35,386 nt of DNA from an uncultured Muribaculaceae bacterium (GCA_910584185.1 CAJTYC010000016.1:1-35386), one strand, 5' to 3'. Shown: positions 1 through 9,766, counted from the first letter of the stretch. Notes: generated from the sequence alone by a model not told the origin. Numbers and translations are program-made.

Positions 1-28
1 GTGCCGATAGTTTTTAAGCGAGCTTACC

Positions 29-194
29 TTAGAGGGACTTTTTCAGTGCCCTCTAAATTTTCTCGGTCTTTCGTGCATCTTCGACTTTTCCAAACAGTCG
101 AATATCCCGATATGCTCCCTTATTGGAAAACTCGAATCTGCGCCAAAATCCCTTCAAACTTTACCAAGTTATTTTTTATCGTTGCTTAAGCAAC
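29..194. repeat. Two small inverted repeats in the gene-free window edge
   Basis: The first 202 bases hold no gene I can support. An 8-base perfect stem (TTAGAGGG at 29-36, CCCTCTAA at 49-56) and a 14-base perfect palindrome (GTTGCTTAAGCAAC, 181-194) are visible. The palindrome lies just beyond the stop of the minus-strand secreted-protein gene, but no T-run follows either hairpin on that strand, so a terminator role is uncertain. Confidence 0.35.
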
Positions 195-202
195 TTACAA
201 AC

Positions 203-1674
203 CTATTTCACTATTGCTTTTTCTGTTACTTTGCGTCCGTCTCCTGTGGTTGTCACCTTGACATAGACACCCGGTGTCTGAATCATGTCTCCAAGTGAGA
301 TGCCTTGCAAATTGAAATATTCCACATTCACAATCTCATAATCTTCAACAGACTCAACACCACTTGGCCCCCCGACTCTGAAAGTTATCTTTTCAGGAGT
401 CAACAATTCCTGATAACCATTGGTATAAGCTGACAGATCGCACTTATAGGTCTTGCCTTTCTGAACTCTTTTTAGATTGCCTGCTATCACGAAACCATGT
501 TTGCCTTCACCACGCGACATCTGTAATTTTTCTGATGAGATCGAGGTGACAATGTTGTCCTCTTCGTCATAAATTGTCGCGATCACAGCTCCATCTTCAT
601 TGTGTTGCCGTCAATCACGAATTTAATTTCATCCGTAAAATCACAGAATAGCGGGAAATAGGGGTTGAAAGAATAGTCTTCACGTAAATTTTCAGCTCCG
701 AAAAGTTTAAAATAAAAACGGTCTCTCTTATCAAGCAACAATTGACCGGACTTGATAGAAAGTTCATTGCCCTTTATTATCCCCTCCACATAACTGTCAG
801 GGGAATATCCTCCAAGCCCCTGCACGTAAACCTTCTCACCATCACGTATCAAACCGACAAGATATGTCACAGGACAAGGATTATCCAGACTTTCAAACAC
901 ATCACCAGCCGTCAACAAGTATTTTTCAGGTTCAACTCCGGCCGGAGGTGTAACAGGTTCGCCTACAGGAATGCCTAACATCGAATAACTGTAACTGTAA
1001 TACCCCTCTTCGGCAACTGCATCAGTCACATCATTAAGGCGCGTATAAGTCCATAGCCAGAACCAATATCCTGTGCAGTCAATCCCTCCATCCTCGCGAA
1101 GCGGTATCTCTATCTTATCGGGTGCGGCAGCGGTATTATTATTGCCAGGTTGCTCTGAAAAGCCATCCTCACCCACAGGATTCTGCAGCCCCACGAAATA
1201 ACATTTTATACCGTCCCATTCGGCAATCAGCTGGTCATTCTCAATCACCACGACATTACGGTCAGCGTCAATCTCGCCTTTCAGCCAGTAATCCTGCACG
1301 TCTGGCATTATATTCATGAAATATACCGTTTTTCCGTCATCACTTTTTACCATTTCACCCTTGAGGCCATAAAATGTAATCTCTCCGAAATTAGTGTCTG
1401 TATGACCACCCCATGCCAGATTGTAACTGGTACCCTCCGGATTTGTTATCCGAGGCTCATTGCCTGTAGGTTTGCCATCGTTACGGTAAGGCAGTCTGAA
1501 CTTTCCTTGGTCAAGAGTCTTAAACTTCAGCCGCTCACGGACTCCTTCAACTTCTGCACTGCACCAAATCTTGAATCCGGAACTGAAGCGACACCTCTTA
1601 TTTGAGCAGTCATTGGCATTTGCCGCCATTGCAACACTCAACGCCAATACCGCCATTATTATCACTTTCTTCAT
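203..1674 (-). pseudogene. Secreted Bacteroidales protein split by one frameshift
   Basis: The N-terminal part (1674 to 583) begins with a clear signal peptide (MKKVIIMAVLALSVAMAANA) and runs 363 residues to a TGA. The C-terminal part (586 to 203, 127 codons) has no signal peptide and only a GTG at its start. It ends in a tail of the type YFNLQG...PGVYVK...KAIVK, as seen at the ends of many Bacteroidales secreted proteins. Adding one base near 598-604 joins the parts smoothly: ...FVIDGNT-NEDGAVIATIYDEEDN.... I therefore read this as one gene of about 490 residues with a one-base deletion. The ATG overlaps the stop of the upstream gene (ATGA), so the two were probably translationally coupled. 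The alternative is two separate coupled ORFs. I recognise no enzymatic domain; function is unknown. Confidence 0.65.
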
Positions 1675-3875
1675 ATCTTATTGAATTTAAATTTGTTTTT
1701 AGTTTTTGCACCTACACAATCAGTTTTCACACCACGGGGTTCAAACTTATTCTTCTTGAGTCTTGACTTGTCAATAATTTCAAGCCTGCCTTTCCAAGAT
1801 CCATAGAACTTATGAGGGGCAGCCCAGTCATCATAAAGGCAGAATGTGATTGTGCATGTGCCGTCACTATTGTTTCTAAGTGATACTTCGCCGTCAAGTG
1901 CAGGTGCATATCGATCAATGCCACCCGAACTGTTCCGGCTTCCAAAAAAGAGTGTTCCTCCAATCTGCCCATCACTGAAATAACCATAATGGAAAGTGCC
2001 AGTAGCACCTTCACCCACCAAATATTTGCCATCGGCAGGTTTGGACGCATCGCTGCCAGCACAATTCAAATCGAACTGTATTCCGTCATCTTCACCGTTT
2101 TCAGGAGTTATTGTCACAACCCAGTTTACCCCTCCATTCTGGAAATAATCTCCATAACACTTTGCGACACCGACTGTTGATTCAGCGGGGAGTTTCACTT
2201 CATAATCTGCTGCAAGCGTAGACTCCCCTTTTGTAGGGTATCCGTTCACCGGCACCTTTCCGTCAAAGCTTCCCTGCACGTAGAAACCTCTGTCAGTTGT
2301 CAGATTCATATCCACGGCATAGTCCGAACCGCCTTTATATTCAATTTTCACGTGTCCCTTGACAGCAAGCCCTATTGCTATGTTCCCGTTCTCTGTCAAG
2401 TTCACGAGGAAAGTTCCCGCCGGCATTATTCCGAAAAATCCGGGAGCGATTGTCGAGGCTTCCGCATAAAGGCTGACAGGATAATCACCAGTCTTGATAT
2501 GGTGATCCGGAGTCGCCTCTGCAATCACATTTATATACATGAGATGGGCATTGCCCGATATATTTCCTTCAGCGTCGGGCATTACATCACATAGCTGCAA
2601 AGTCCAGAGATCCCGGTTCAAACCTATTTTCTGCTGATAGAAGCATGTGGCAATCACAGGAGCCATGCACACATCATGTTGCTGCCATTCGTCGTCGGCT
2701 GTTTCATTGTTGTAGCGCACCTCTCCATTATAATGCAATTTGCAATCATACCCTTCAAATTTACCTGTCAATAGGATCTCGACTGTTTTTTCTCCACTCT
2801 TTGTGACTTTAAGCATACACTTCACGGCCTGCACGGTACCTTGAGAAAATACATCAGTGAACGGCATCCTTTTATCACCTACTTGCACCATTTTGAGATG
2901 AATCTGCTCTTCAGTGTATACACCTTCTTCGAGCATACCTCCTTTGAGAGCAGTGACGGGCAGAGATACATAATAATATGAGGCATCTGCAACAGTGGCA
3001 CCGAACTCGTCAATGCCCTTGTCCGACATCAAGAGCACTGCGTTGTCTCCACCTCCATAAGTACACCTGGCCAAATTGCAGGCTGTGGAAGCATTGACAA
3101 GCGATTTCTGTATTAGCGATCAGACCACCACAGCTTTTGGTACAAGCCAATTCTGCATCGACATAACAGTCAGACATCTTGCCATGTCGGAATTCGCTGC
3201 ATATGCCACCGACCATGGCTCCGACAATAGAACCCTCAAAGAAACAATTCTTGATGTCTGCTGGGCCAGGAGCCTCACCAACAATGCCACCGGCCATTGC
3301 CTTAGGTAGATTAATATCGGCACCTGTAACGGCAGAGTTCTCAATTACAACAGATTTTGTGGCCCAACCTGTGATACCACCCCACCACATTTGGAAGCTA
3401 TCAGATTCAACTTTTGGATCTACAATCTTCACTCCAGATATTACAGGAGTAAAATTATCATCGACACATCCTTCCATGGATCCGACAACTCCACCGTTCC
3501 ACATCCAACCCGAAGGTGAATATGAGGGATTCTCAAGAGTCAAGTCGCAAATTTTCCATTTCCCTTAAGGTTCTGGAAAATACCTCTTTTCAGTATTGTC
3601 ATTCCCTTAATCACATGACCGTCTCCGTCAAGTATGCCCGTAAAGTCCTCTCCAAAACCTTCGAAAGAAACACCTTCAAGATCGATGTCGTCTGTCAGCA
3701 CATATGCCGCAGTAAAATTGTCAGATATCTGGAGAAAATCTTCCGCAGTCGATATGCGGAATGGATCCTCGGATGTACCGGCACCATGCAGTGCAGCAAA
3801 TGAAGACATAGGCACCAAAGTTGCCAGAAGCACCATAGACAGATTCCTTAGTCGGATGTTGTTTTTTGTTTTCAT
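1671..3875 (-). pseudogene. GLUG-motif adhesin-like secreted protein, two frameshifts
   Basis: The 5' part (3875 to 3540) encodes a signal peptide (about residues 1-28, ending SSFA). It is followed by the typical start of GLUG proteins: GTSEDPFRISTAEDFLQISD... and then DDIDLEG...GILDGDGHVIKG. The middle part (3543 to 3010) carries GLUG-like repeats: GGVVGSMEG, GGITGWATKSVVIENS, GGIVGEAPGPADIKNC, GGICSEFRHGKMSDC and CGGLIANTE. The 3' part (from about 3110 to 1671) is a beta-rich region of some 470 residues that I cannot assign. A missing base in the A-run at 3552-3555 restores ...NLKGNGKICDLTLENPS.... A second shift near 3103-3113 restores ...LIANTEKSLVNASTACN.... The intact product would be about 733 residues. 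GLUG proteins are usually cell-surface or adhesin-like. It sits 85 bases after the 618-residue secreted gene, probably in the same transcript. Either a decaying gene or local sequence errors. Confidence 0.7.
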
Positions 3876-3960
3876 AAGAGTATATTTGTTTATATCAATT
3901 AGTTATATGGCAATTCGCAAAATCAAAAAGGTTTAAATCCAAACACTCTACAAGTATCTT

Positions 3961-5817
3961 TTATTTCACTACAATCTTCTTGCCATCAGAAATATATATT
4001 CCCGCAGGAAGATCTGTGCGCTTGCATGTCATCTCCAAACCATGAAGGTTGAATATTTCATTGTCATTTTCTGCATCGGCAAATGACAGGCCGGCCGGTG
4101 CGGAATTCGAAATCTTTACTACTGTTTCAGGCTCATTGACCGTAAAATTATAGCTTTTCTCATTTTCATCTAAATTGGAACCGTTCACAGATACTGTGAC
4201 CTTATCAGTTGAGTTGTTTATGATTTTCACATCAGTTCCGGCAAAAACCTGGAAAGGAGAGCCTAATTCCTCTTGTTCAGCCACAAGGTCGTGAATAACT
4301 GTAACGTCAAGATCCGAAGCCATCTGATATTCCAAATTGCAAACTACGGGCATCCCACTTAGAAACAACTTCGCGACATCGTTGTCAGCAAATTCAAGTG
4401 AAAACGAACCATAATTCTGAGTCTGCTCTTCACCGTTGACAAACAATCTTTTGACCAGTTCCTGGCTTGAATAAGCACCTATCTCGAATGGATTATACGC
4501 ATCACAGAATCTTATCTCGTTATAACCATTTACAAGCTTGCCGGGATATTGTATGTTAGAAGAGGTGTTAATATTGAATCTGTAATCGGCAATATCCACA
4601 TTATCAACCCAAAGCACATATCTTTTATCCATCACGACAGCATCTGGAGCAAATTCCAACACAGCATCTGCATCAAGGTTGGCGAAAGAATCTTCTGTTT
4701 CCACACCGTTTATGATTACAGGTGAATTCAGCTCCGAACCATATACTTTTCTCCTCGAAGTATACACACTACCGTTGTTGTTCAATGCTTGAATTGTATG
4801 TTCCCCTTGACAAAGAATATAATCAGTTCCATTGCAGCTGACAGCGACTTCGCCGGGAGTCGAGACTTTAATCTTGAATGTCAACGTCGGATATTGATGT
4901 GCTTTTATATATAATGACTCACTTCTCAACACATAGAAAGAAGTTTGTTGACCGGAATAAAGATAGAAAATGTTATCCCCCATACGAGCCTCATCAATGC
5001 AATAGTCCTCTTTTGCCGTCAATGTCAATTTGTCTCCGGCTGTCAATTCCAGGTTGCTTCCGGTCAAAGCCCTGTCCTCATCGTTGACTTTGACACTTTC
5101 TATAGCCAATGCTCCGTCATCACCATATTCGAATGTCAAAGTTATGGGATCGGCCGGAATAAGAGCCGTGATGTCAACATTGCATCCTTCAATCATATTG
5201 AGCGTATATGCTGTGAAACCTATATTGTCTGCATTGACATCAACACCATTGAACTTCACGGAATAGACCGGAGTCATAGAGTCGTAACTCTTGATAGTAA
5301 GTTTTTTCTCATTCTCCGGATCGAATTTAACCGTATTCAAGCCCTTTTCCAAGGGAATGGCAATACTGCCTATAGAAGGGTTATACATTGCAACACTCAC
5401 TTTAGAAGGGTCATCTACATTTACAGTACATGTGGCTGTACGGGTTGCCTCCATGTCTCTGAGACCTACGTTGATGACTTCCCCGTTGTCCTTGGCCATA
5501 AGGCGCACACTTGTCTTGTTAGAATACACACTAAGAGACCCGTCTTTCTTTGACGCACTCTCCATAGCATAATTGCCTTGCGCCTCAATTGTCACATATA
5601 CATAATCCCACTGATTAGGCATAACTTCAAAATCACGGGATTTTTCAGTCATAATGACAGACTTTTCCTCTGCTCCCATGGTCGTGACTTTGAGAGCATC
5701 TTCATAATTTGTTTTCACCGTAAAACGGATAGCATCTTCTCCGTTTTCTGCCGCAGCCGTCACGCCGGTAAAGATTGCGGACAAAACTGCCAACAAATAA
5801 ATGTAGCTTCTTTTCAT
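3961..5817 (-). CDS. Secreted beta-rich protein of unknown function, 618 aa
   Basis: Residues 1-22 form a signal peptide (MKRSYIYLLAVLSAIFTGVTAAA). The rest is rich in short beta-type segments with several similar-looking modules, for example around TCTVNVDDPSKVSV and TFKIKVSTPGEVAVSC, which suggests repeated immunoglobulin-like or carbohydrate-binding-like folds. That is inference from composition, not a recognised family. The C-terminus, FNLHGLEM...LPAGIYISDGKKIVVK, matches the short tail common on secreted Bacteroidales proteins and resembles type IX sorting tails. I see no catalytic motif. The gene is intact, unlike the two secreted genes downstream. It follows a TPR/AraC regulator and has its own promoter at 5873-5903, giving a leader of about 50 bases. 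It is probably exported to the outer surface or periplasm. Confidence 0.75.
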   Translation of the reverse strand: MKRSYIYLLAVLSAIFTGVTAAAENGEDAIRFTVKTNYEDALKVTTMGAEEKSVIMTEKSRDFEVMPNQWDYVYVTIEAQGNYAMESASKKDGSLSVYSNKTSVRLMAKDNGEVINVGLRDMEATRTATCTVNVDDPSKVSVAMYNPSIGSIAIPLEKGLNTVKFDPENEKKLTIKSYDSMTPVYSVKFNGVDVNADNIGFTAYTLNMIEGCNVDITALIPADPITLTFEYGDDGALAIESVKVNDEDRALTGSNLELTAGDKLTLTAKEDYCIDEARMGDNIFYLYSGQQTSFYVLRSESLYIKAHQYPTLTFKIKVSTPGEVAVSCNGTDYILCQGEHTIQALNNNGSVYTSRRKVYGSELNSPVIINGVETEDSFANLDADAVLEFAPDAVVMDKRYVLWVDNVDIADYRFNINTSSNIQYPGKLVNGYNEIRFCDAYNPFEIGAYSSQELVKRLFVNGEEQTQNYGSFSLEFADNDVAKLFLSGMPVVCNLEYQMASDLDVTVIHDLVAEQEELGSPFQVFAGTDVKIINNSTDKVTVSVNGSNLDENEKSYNFTVNEPETVVKISNSAPAGLSFADAENDNEIFNLHGLEMTCKRTDLPAGIYISDGKKIVVK

Positions 5818-5851
5818 TTCAATAAATATTACAAGTGGTTTACTCGAGTTG

Positions 5852-7660
5852 TCAGATAATGACCCGACATCGCAAATTTATCTTCTCAGACACACCTTGC
5901 AAAATATTTATGTTCCTGATTTGTGAAAATGCCGAATTAATATAAATAAATACTGATAATATATTAAGTATCAACGTATTATTAATACATACACAAATGA
6001 TGTGGCTACTTTCCGGAATCGGCAATTTAGTTTTTTTGGCAATTTTGTTGTATGCTCCCGGGGGCATTCCCACCTCAGAAGAGAAGACAGAATAAAAAGT
6101 TGAACTACTTCCAAACCCCAGATAGGAGGTAAGCTCCTGCATGGTAATTTTTGAATTGGGGTCGGACAATATCTTTATGGCGCGACGCACTCTTAGAGAG
6201 TTGATGTACTGCGTATAGTTTTTATTATATGCCCTTTTTATGACATGCGACAGATAGGAACGGTTACAACCAAGCCTTTCTGCAAGGGAGTCACGCGTAA
6301 GTTGCGGATCGAGAAAAGCCTCCTTGGTTTCGACTTCATCTTTGATACGCTCCAAAAGAGTATTGAACGTTTCTTCAGCCATCTTTATACCCGTACTCTC
6401 CCCGGATTCGGATTCAGAGATATTTTCCGGGATACCGAGATACTCCTTGTTCTGAGCCACGATGCGCCTACGATAATACCCGATCTTACGCCGGTTGTAG
6501 ATATAAAAGCCGACACCCGCGAGAATCATTACTATTATCAACAACAGAATGTAATGCCACATTTTTGCAGTGGAGATGTCAGCATTAAGTTTTGCAAGCA
6601 TTTCATCATTCTTTTTGATAATCCGGTATTGACTCACAAGTTCACGGTTTCGAGCCGATTCCATACTGTCGCTTATTGCAATCGCAGCCTGATACAACTT
6701 TGCGGATTCTTTGAACCGGCCTAATGAATCCAAAGATTCCGCTTTGATCTTTAACATCTCTCGCCTTGTTTCACCTCCTTCATCGGCCAATACATAACGT
6801 GAAGCTTTTGTAATCAAATCATAAGCCTTCACAGGTTCACCAACTTTGATGAAATAACGCGCCAGTAGTTCGTTGCGTTCCGGGCTGGTTGAGTCAGCGG
6901 CAAGCGAACTTCGAATGAAAAACTCAGACTTTTCAACAGAATCAACGCGAAGGTAATAACCACCAAGCAGATATTGAGCCAAATCTGAATGGCCAAGAGC
7001 TGAGAGGTCATTCAGATATGGCTCAATCTTGTCAAGTGAAGAATGATTATGAAAAAGGCGTTCTGCAAGATGGAACGATGCAGAAAGCAATACAACTGTA
7101 TCATTGTTGCGTTTTGCATAATCGTATATCTCCAAATCGAAATCAAGCCCCTCAGTCGGATCCAACCAAAGATAAATCTCTGACAAGTTACTTTTAGCAG
7201 TAAGTTCAAGCTTGAGATTATCCGCCTTCTGCGCAAAAAACACGGCCTTACCAAAGAAATCTTCTGCAGTATAATAGCGGTGATAATAAAAAGTTTCATA
7301 GGCACCCTTCATGTTGAATATCCTCGACATAAGCGAGTCGTTATGAAACTGCCCTGCAAGCGCCAACGCCGAGTCAAGATGCAACGCCCTGTTGTACGCA
7401 TCAAGCGGATCATAATTGATATGGCTTAAATAATAGTGCGCAACCGCCTCATATTCTGCATTATCAGACTTCCTTGCCTGCCAAAGCAATATTTTTGCGA
7501 CAGAATCGGCTTTATGAGTCTCTCCTCTAATCGCCAGCGCATGGCATTCATCCTTCAAGTCACCAAGATAATCATCACGACTCCCCCTGCCACAAGACAA
7601 TCCTGCAGCCATTGCCGCACAAAATAGAGCATAAATAATTATAATTCTTGTAAACGCCAT
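5852..7660 (-). CDS. Membrane-bound TPR / AraC-type transcriptional regulator
   Basis: The N-terminus is hydrophobic and ends in a possible lipobox (GLSC, Cys23), so it is a lipoprotein or signal peptide. Residues 30-350 are helical TPR-like repeats, presumably periplasmic. A transmembrane helix lies at about 367-388 (HYILLLIIVMILAGVGFYIY), followed by basic residues. Residues 453-542 are an AraC-type helix-turn-helix pair (LTRDSLAERLGCNRSYLSHVIK and TMQELTSYLGFGSSSTFYSVFSSEVGMPPGAY). This layout, a sensor, a span and a DNA-binding domain in one chain without kinase or receiver, is known from Bacteroidota regulators. It precedes a set of secreted proteins on the same strand and probably controls them (inference). 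Oddity: after the HTH domain the frame continues about 57 residues through low-complexity sequence that overlaps the next promoter, so an original stop near residue 545 may have been lost. It lies 47 bases after holA. Confidence 0.85.
   Translation of the reverse strand: MAFTRIIIIYALFCAAMAAGLSCGRGSRDDYLGDLKDECHALAIRGETHKADSVAKILLWQARKSDNAEYEAVAHYYLSHINYDPLDAYNRALHLDSALALAGQFHNDSLMSRIFNMKGAYETFYYHRYYTAEDFFGKAVFFAQKADNLKLELTAKSNLSEIYLWLDPTEGLDFDLEIYDYAKRNNDTVVLLSASFHLAERLFHNHSSLDKIEPYLNDLSALGHSDLAQYLLGGYYLRVDSVEKSEFFIRSSLAADSTSPERNELLARYFIKVGEPVKAYDLITKASRYVLADEGGETRREMLKIKAESLDSLGRFKESAKLYQAAIAISDSMESARNRELVSQYRIIKKNDEMLAKLNADISTAKMWHYILLLIIVMILAGVGFYIYNRRKIGYYRRRIVAQNKEYLGIPENISESESGESTGIKMAEETFNTLLERIKDEVETKEAFLDPQLTRDSLAERLGCNRSYLSHVIKRAYNKNYTQYINSLRVRRAIKILSDPNSKITMQELTSYLGFGSSSTFYSVFSSEVGMPPGAYNKIAKKTKLPIPESSHIICVCINNTLILNILSVFIYINSAFSQIRNINILQGVSEKINLRCRVII
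5873..5903 (-). promoter_or_regulatory. Promoter of the 618-aa secreted-protein gene
   Basis: On the minus strand, TTTG (5903-5900), 19 bases, then TAAATTTG (5880-5873): a full match to the Bacteroidota sigma-ABfr form. It lies inside the last codons of the upstream regulator ORF and about 55 bases before the ATG at 5817. Confidence 0.65.
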
Positions 7661-7678
7661 AATGAGTTGGTGAGGGAA

Positions 7679-7715
7679 TCACCTGATTAAAGACCATGTT
7701 TGATTGTTCAGGTGA
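7679..7715. repeat. Inverted repeat spanning the holA stop codon
   Basis: TCACCTGA (7679-7686) and TCAGGTGA (7708-7715) are perfect 8-base complements around a 21-base loop; the right arm contains the holA stop. No T-run follows on the minus strand. It could be a weak attenuator or regulator site between holA and the TPR/AraC gene; unproven. Confidence 0.3.
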
Positions 7716-8763
7716 AAATCTTGAAAATCAGCTCATCGAGCAGCTCCACATCCGATTGCAACGAATCAATACCCTTGGACCGGGTGTCAAACTCTCTGAT
7801 ATAGTGCACGGCATTGACAGCGTGTAAAGCTGAATAATTGCGCATGCCATCTTTTATGCTCCTTAGCTGTACAGAAAACCTTAAGCCGAACTCAGCCATA
7901 ATTGCCTGATCGGACTTATCAGGCAAATAGTGTGCTATTACAAGATTAGAGAAAAAGCTGAAAAGGGTGCCGGCCACCATCTTAACAGGATCATTTTTTT
8001 GAGAGGTGCGAGGGTTTGTCTCAAAATATTTCACTATACGCATCGCCTTAGGATAATCACGTGTCGATATGGCATTGACAAGCTCGAAAGTTGTAAACTC
8101 CTTGGAAACGCCAATGTTTTTTTCCACATCGGCTACCGTTATCTCAACACCCCGGCCTACAATGGATGTCAGTTTATTCAGTTCGCCAAAAAATTTGCTC
8201 AAAGGGGTTCCGATAGACTCAGCCATGAGATTCAAGGCCTTGTCTCCAATATTGATTTTGTGCTGGTTGGCATAATCGCGCACAATGCCGAAGAGCTGAT
8301 AATCTTGTGGCACCCCACTTTCAAACACAACCGCACCTGATTTCTTAGCGGCCTTAATCAGCGCCGAACTCGCCTTGAAAGGTTCACCCTTGTATACGAT
8401 TACAAACACCGTATTGGGGTTTGGCCGTGACACATAAGGGGCGAATTTCTCAAGCTGGCTTTTAGCTTGCGCCATGCCCTGCGCCTCCTTAAGCATCACC
8501 ACCCTACGCGTGGCCATGACGGGAAATTGTTGGGCCGTGGCAACTATATAGGGTATATCGGCATCATTGCCGTAAAACGCATTGAAATTGAATTCCCTAT
8601 CCTCATCCGACTCAAGCCCATACTTCTCGATATTGTCGGCTATCAAATCAAGGTAATAAGCCTCCTCACCATGCAATATATATACAGGCGCGAGAGAGCC
8701 TTTCTTTATATCGGAAATAATCTTGCGGAGCTCCGCCTGCGAGACATCAGATTTTTTTGCCAT
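7708..8763 (-). CDS. holA: DNA polymerase III subunit delta
   Basis: At 351 residues this has the expected length and character of HolA, the clamp-loader subunit that opens the sliding clamp during replication. The N-terminal region (KKGSLAPVYILHGEEAYYLDLIADNI) is the family's opening motif, where the P-loop fold is degenerate and binds no ATP. The middle region (KEFTTFELVNAISTRDYPKAMRIVKYF) and the C-terminal helical collar domain (LRSIKDGMRNYSALHAVNAVHYIREFDTRSKG) also fit. The start MAKKSDVSQAEL overlaps the end of the upstream membrane protease gene by 17 bases, so the two are one transcriptional unit from the promoter at 9698-9728. No anomalies are seen. HolA is usually monocistronic or near unrelated genes in this phylum, so no functional link with the protease is implied. 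Confidence 0.93.
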   Translation of the reverse strand: MAKKSDVSQAELRKIISDIKKGSLAPVYILHGEEAYYLDLIADNIEKYGLESDEDREFNFNAFYGNDADIPYIVATAQQFPVMATRRVVMLKEAQGMAQAKSQLEKFAPYVSRPNPNTVFVIVYKGEPFKASSALIKAAKKSGAVVFESGVPQDYQLFGIVRDYANQHKINIGDKALNLMAESIGTPLSKFFGELNKLTSIVGRGVEITVADVEKNIGVSKEFTTFELVNAISTRDYPKAMRIVKYFETNPRTSQKNDPVKMVAGTLFSFFSNLVIAHYLPDKSDQAIMAEFGLRFSVQLRSIKDGMRNYSALHAVNAVHYIREFDTRSKGIDSLQSDVELLDELIFKIFT

Positions 8764-9634
8764 ACCCTATCAATGGTTTCCAGAATAAAATTAAATACCC
8801 CACAGCCGCAAACAGGCTACCAACAATAGTCGCGACGGAGTCGGAGCCCAACGAATCAAACCCCTCACCGATGTGCCCATTCCTCTCCAGCCATGTCACC
8901 ACCACCACAAACGAATTGTTGAGTGCATGAGCAAGCGCGGAGACCCACAGGCTTCGCGACGACCAATAGAAATAGCCGAACAAAGCCCCCAAGACCATCC
9001 TCGGGAAAAAGCCGAAAAACTGGAAATGTATGGCGCTGAAGATAAAGGCAGTGAGCCAAATCGCCACATGATGGTTCATGCGAGAAGACGTCAACGCCTT
9101 TTGAATGCCGGCGCGAAAGAAGGCTTCCTCACCCACTCCAGTCAGCACACCCACTACCAAGATGCCGCTTATCAAACCCCATACGGAAGTGTCGCCGAGC
9201 AAAATGTCGGTAAGCGCAGCCGCATTATCCTCCATAGAGCGCATCGACTGCTCCAATGCACTGAAGGCCTCCGGCAAGTGAATATTCTCATTCCACTCCA
9301 CCAAAGCATTCATGGCCGGCGTGAAAAGAATCAAGAAGAGGAGCACACCCACAATCTGCCTACAACCCATGGGTGATTTCACACCGAGATATTCGGGCCA
9401 TGCACTTGAGCAAAGATAAGCTGCGAGCCACGCCGGAAGCATAAAGCATAAGATGTTTTGTAACGCGGAAGAGAGCAACATGGCGGAGCGCTCACACATC
9501 ACTCCGACCAAAGAGCCGGAAATCAGACTTACAGCTATCAGCAGGACAATAAACGACAGCAACAAGATGCCAAGGCGATTGTCCAAAGACCCCTTAATCA
9601 GTGGAGACACTTTATCTATATGGTTAGTTTCCAA
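8747..9634 (-). CDS. CPBP-family intramembrane metalloprotease
   Basis: This polytopic membrane protein of 295 residues has about eight hydrophobic segments. It carries all three motifs of the CPBP (CAAX protease/bacteriocin-processing, Abi, Rce1-like) family: EEAFFR at 169-174, FSAIHF with His203, and HALNN with His236 and Asn240. These residues form the glutamate/histidine active site inside the membrane in Rce1-type enzymes. The substrate is unknown; bacterial members have been linked to peptide maturation, immunity to self-made peptides or membrane protein turnover. It is the first gene after the promoter at 9698-9728 and overlaps holA by 17 bases. It is divergent from mreB, with 215 bases between. 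I see no bacteriocin-like small ORF nearby that would suggest a partner. Confidence 0.88.
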   Translation of the reverse strand: METNHIDKVSPLIKGSLDNRLGILLLSFIVLLIAVSLISGSLVGVMCERSAMLLSSALQNILCFMLPAWLAAYLCSSAWPEYLGVKSPMGCRQIVGVLLFLILFTPAMNALVEWNENIHLPEAFSALEQSMRSMEDNAAALTDILLGDTSVWGLISGILVVGVLTGVGEEAFFRAGIQKALTSSRMNHHVAIWLTAFIFSAIHFQFFGFFPRMVLGALFGYFYWSSRSLWVSALAHALNNSFVVVVTWLERNGHIGEGFDSLGSDSVATIVGSLFAAVGYLILFWKPLIGYGKKI

Positions 9635-9697
9635 TTTCTTTATTTCTTATTTATATGATATACTTCCTTACAACAAACGGGTGAGAGACCGAAACCA

Positions 9698-9728
9698 CAA
9701 AATTAGACAATTATTATGAAAAATCAAA
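9698..9728 (-). promoter_or_regulatory. Promoter of the CPBP protease-holA operon
   Basis: Minus strand: TTTG (9728-9725), 19 bases, then TAATTTTG (9705-9698), an exact Bacteroidota consensus. It lies about 64 bases upstream of the protease ATG at 9634. Confidence 0.7.
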
Positions 9729-9766
9729 ATATCGGCTGCAAACTGAGATAAAAATTAAAATGGCAG

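Noticed and set aside
1..189. A 62-codon plus-strand frame at the window edge starting with GTG
   Set aside because: No recognisable protein features, contains hairpin sequence, and may simply be an open frame in AT-rich intergenic DNA.
4945..5553. A 202-codon plus-strand frame opposite the 618-residue secreted gene
   Set aside because: It is a mirror of a clear minus-strand gene with signal peptide; its protein has no domain or coherent composition.
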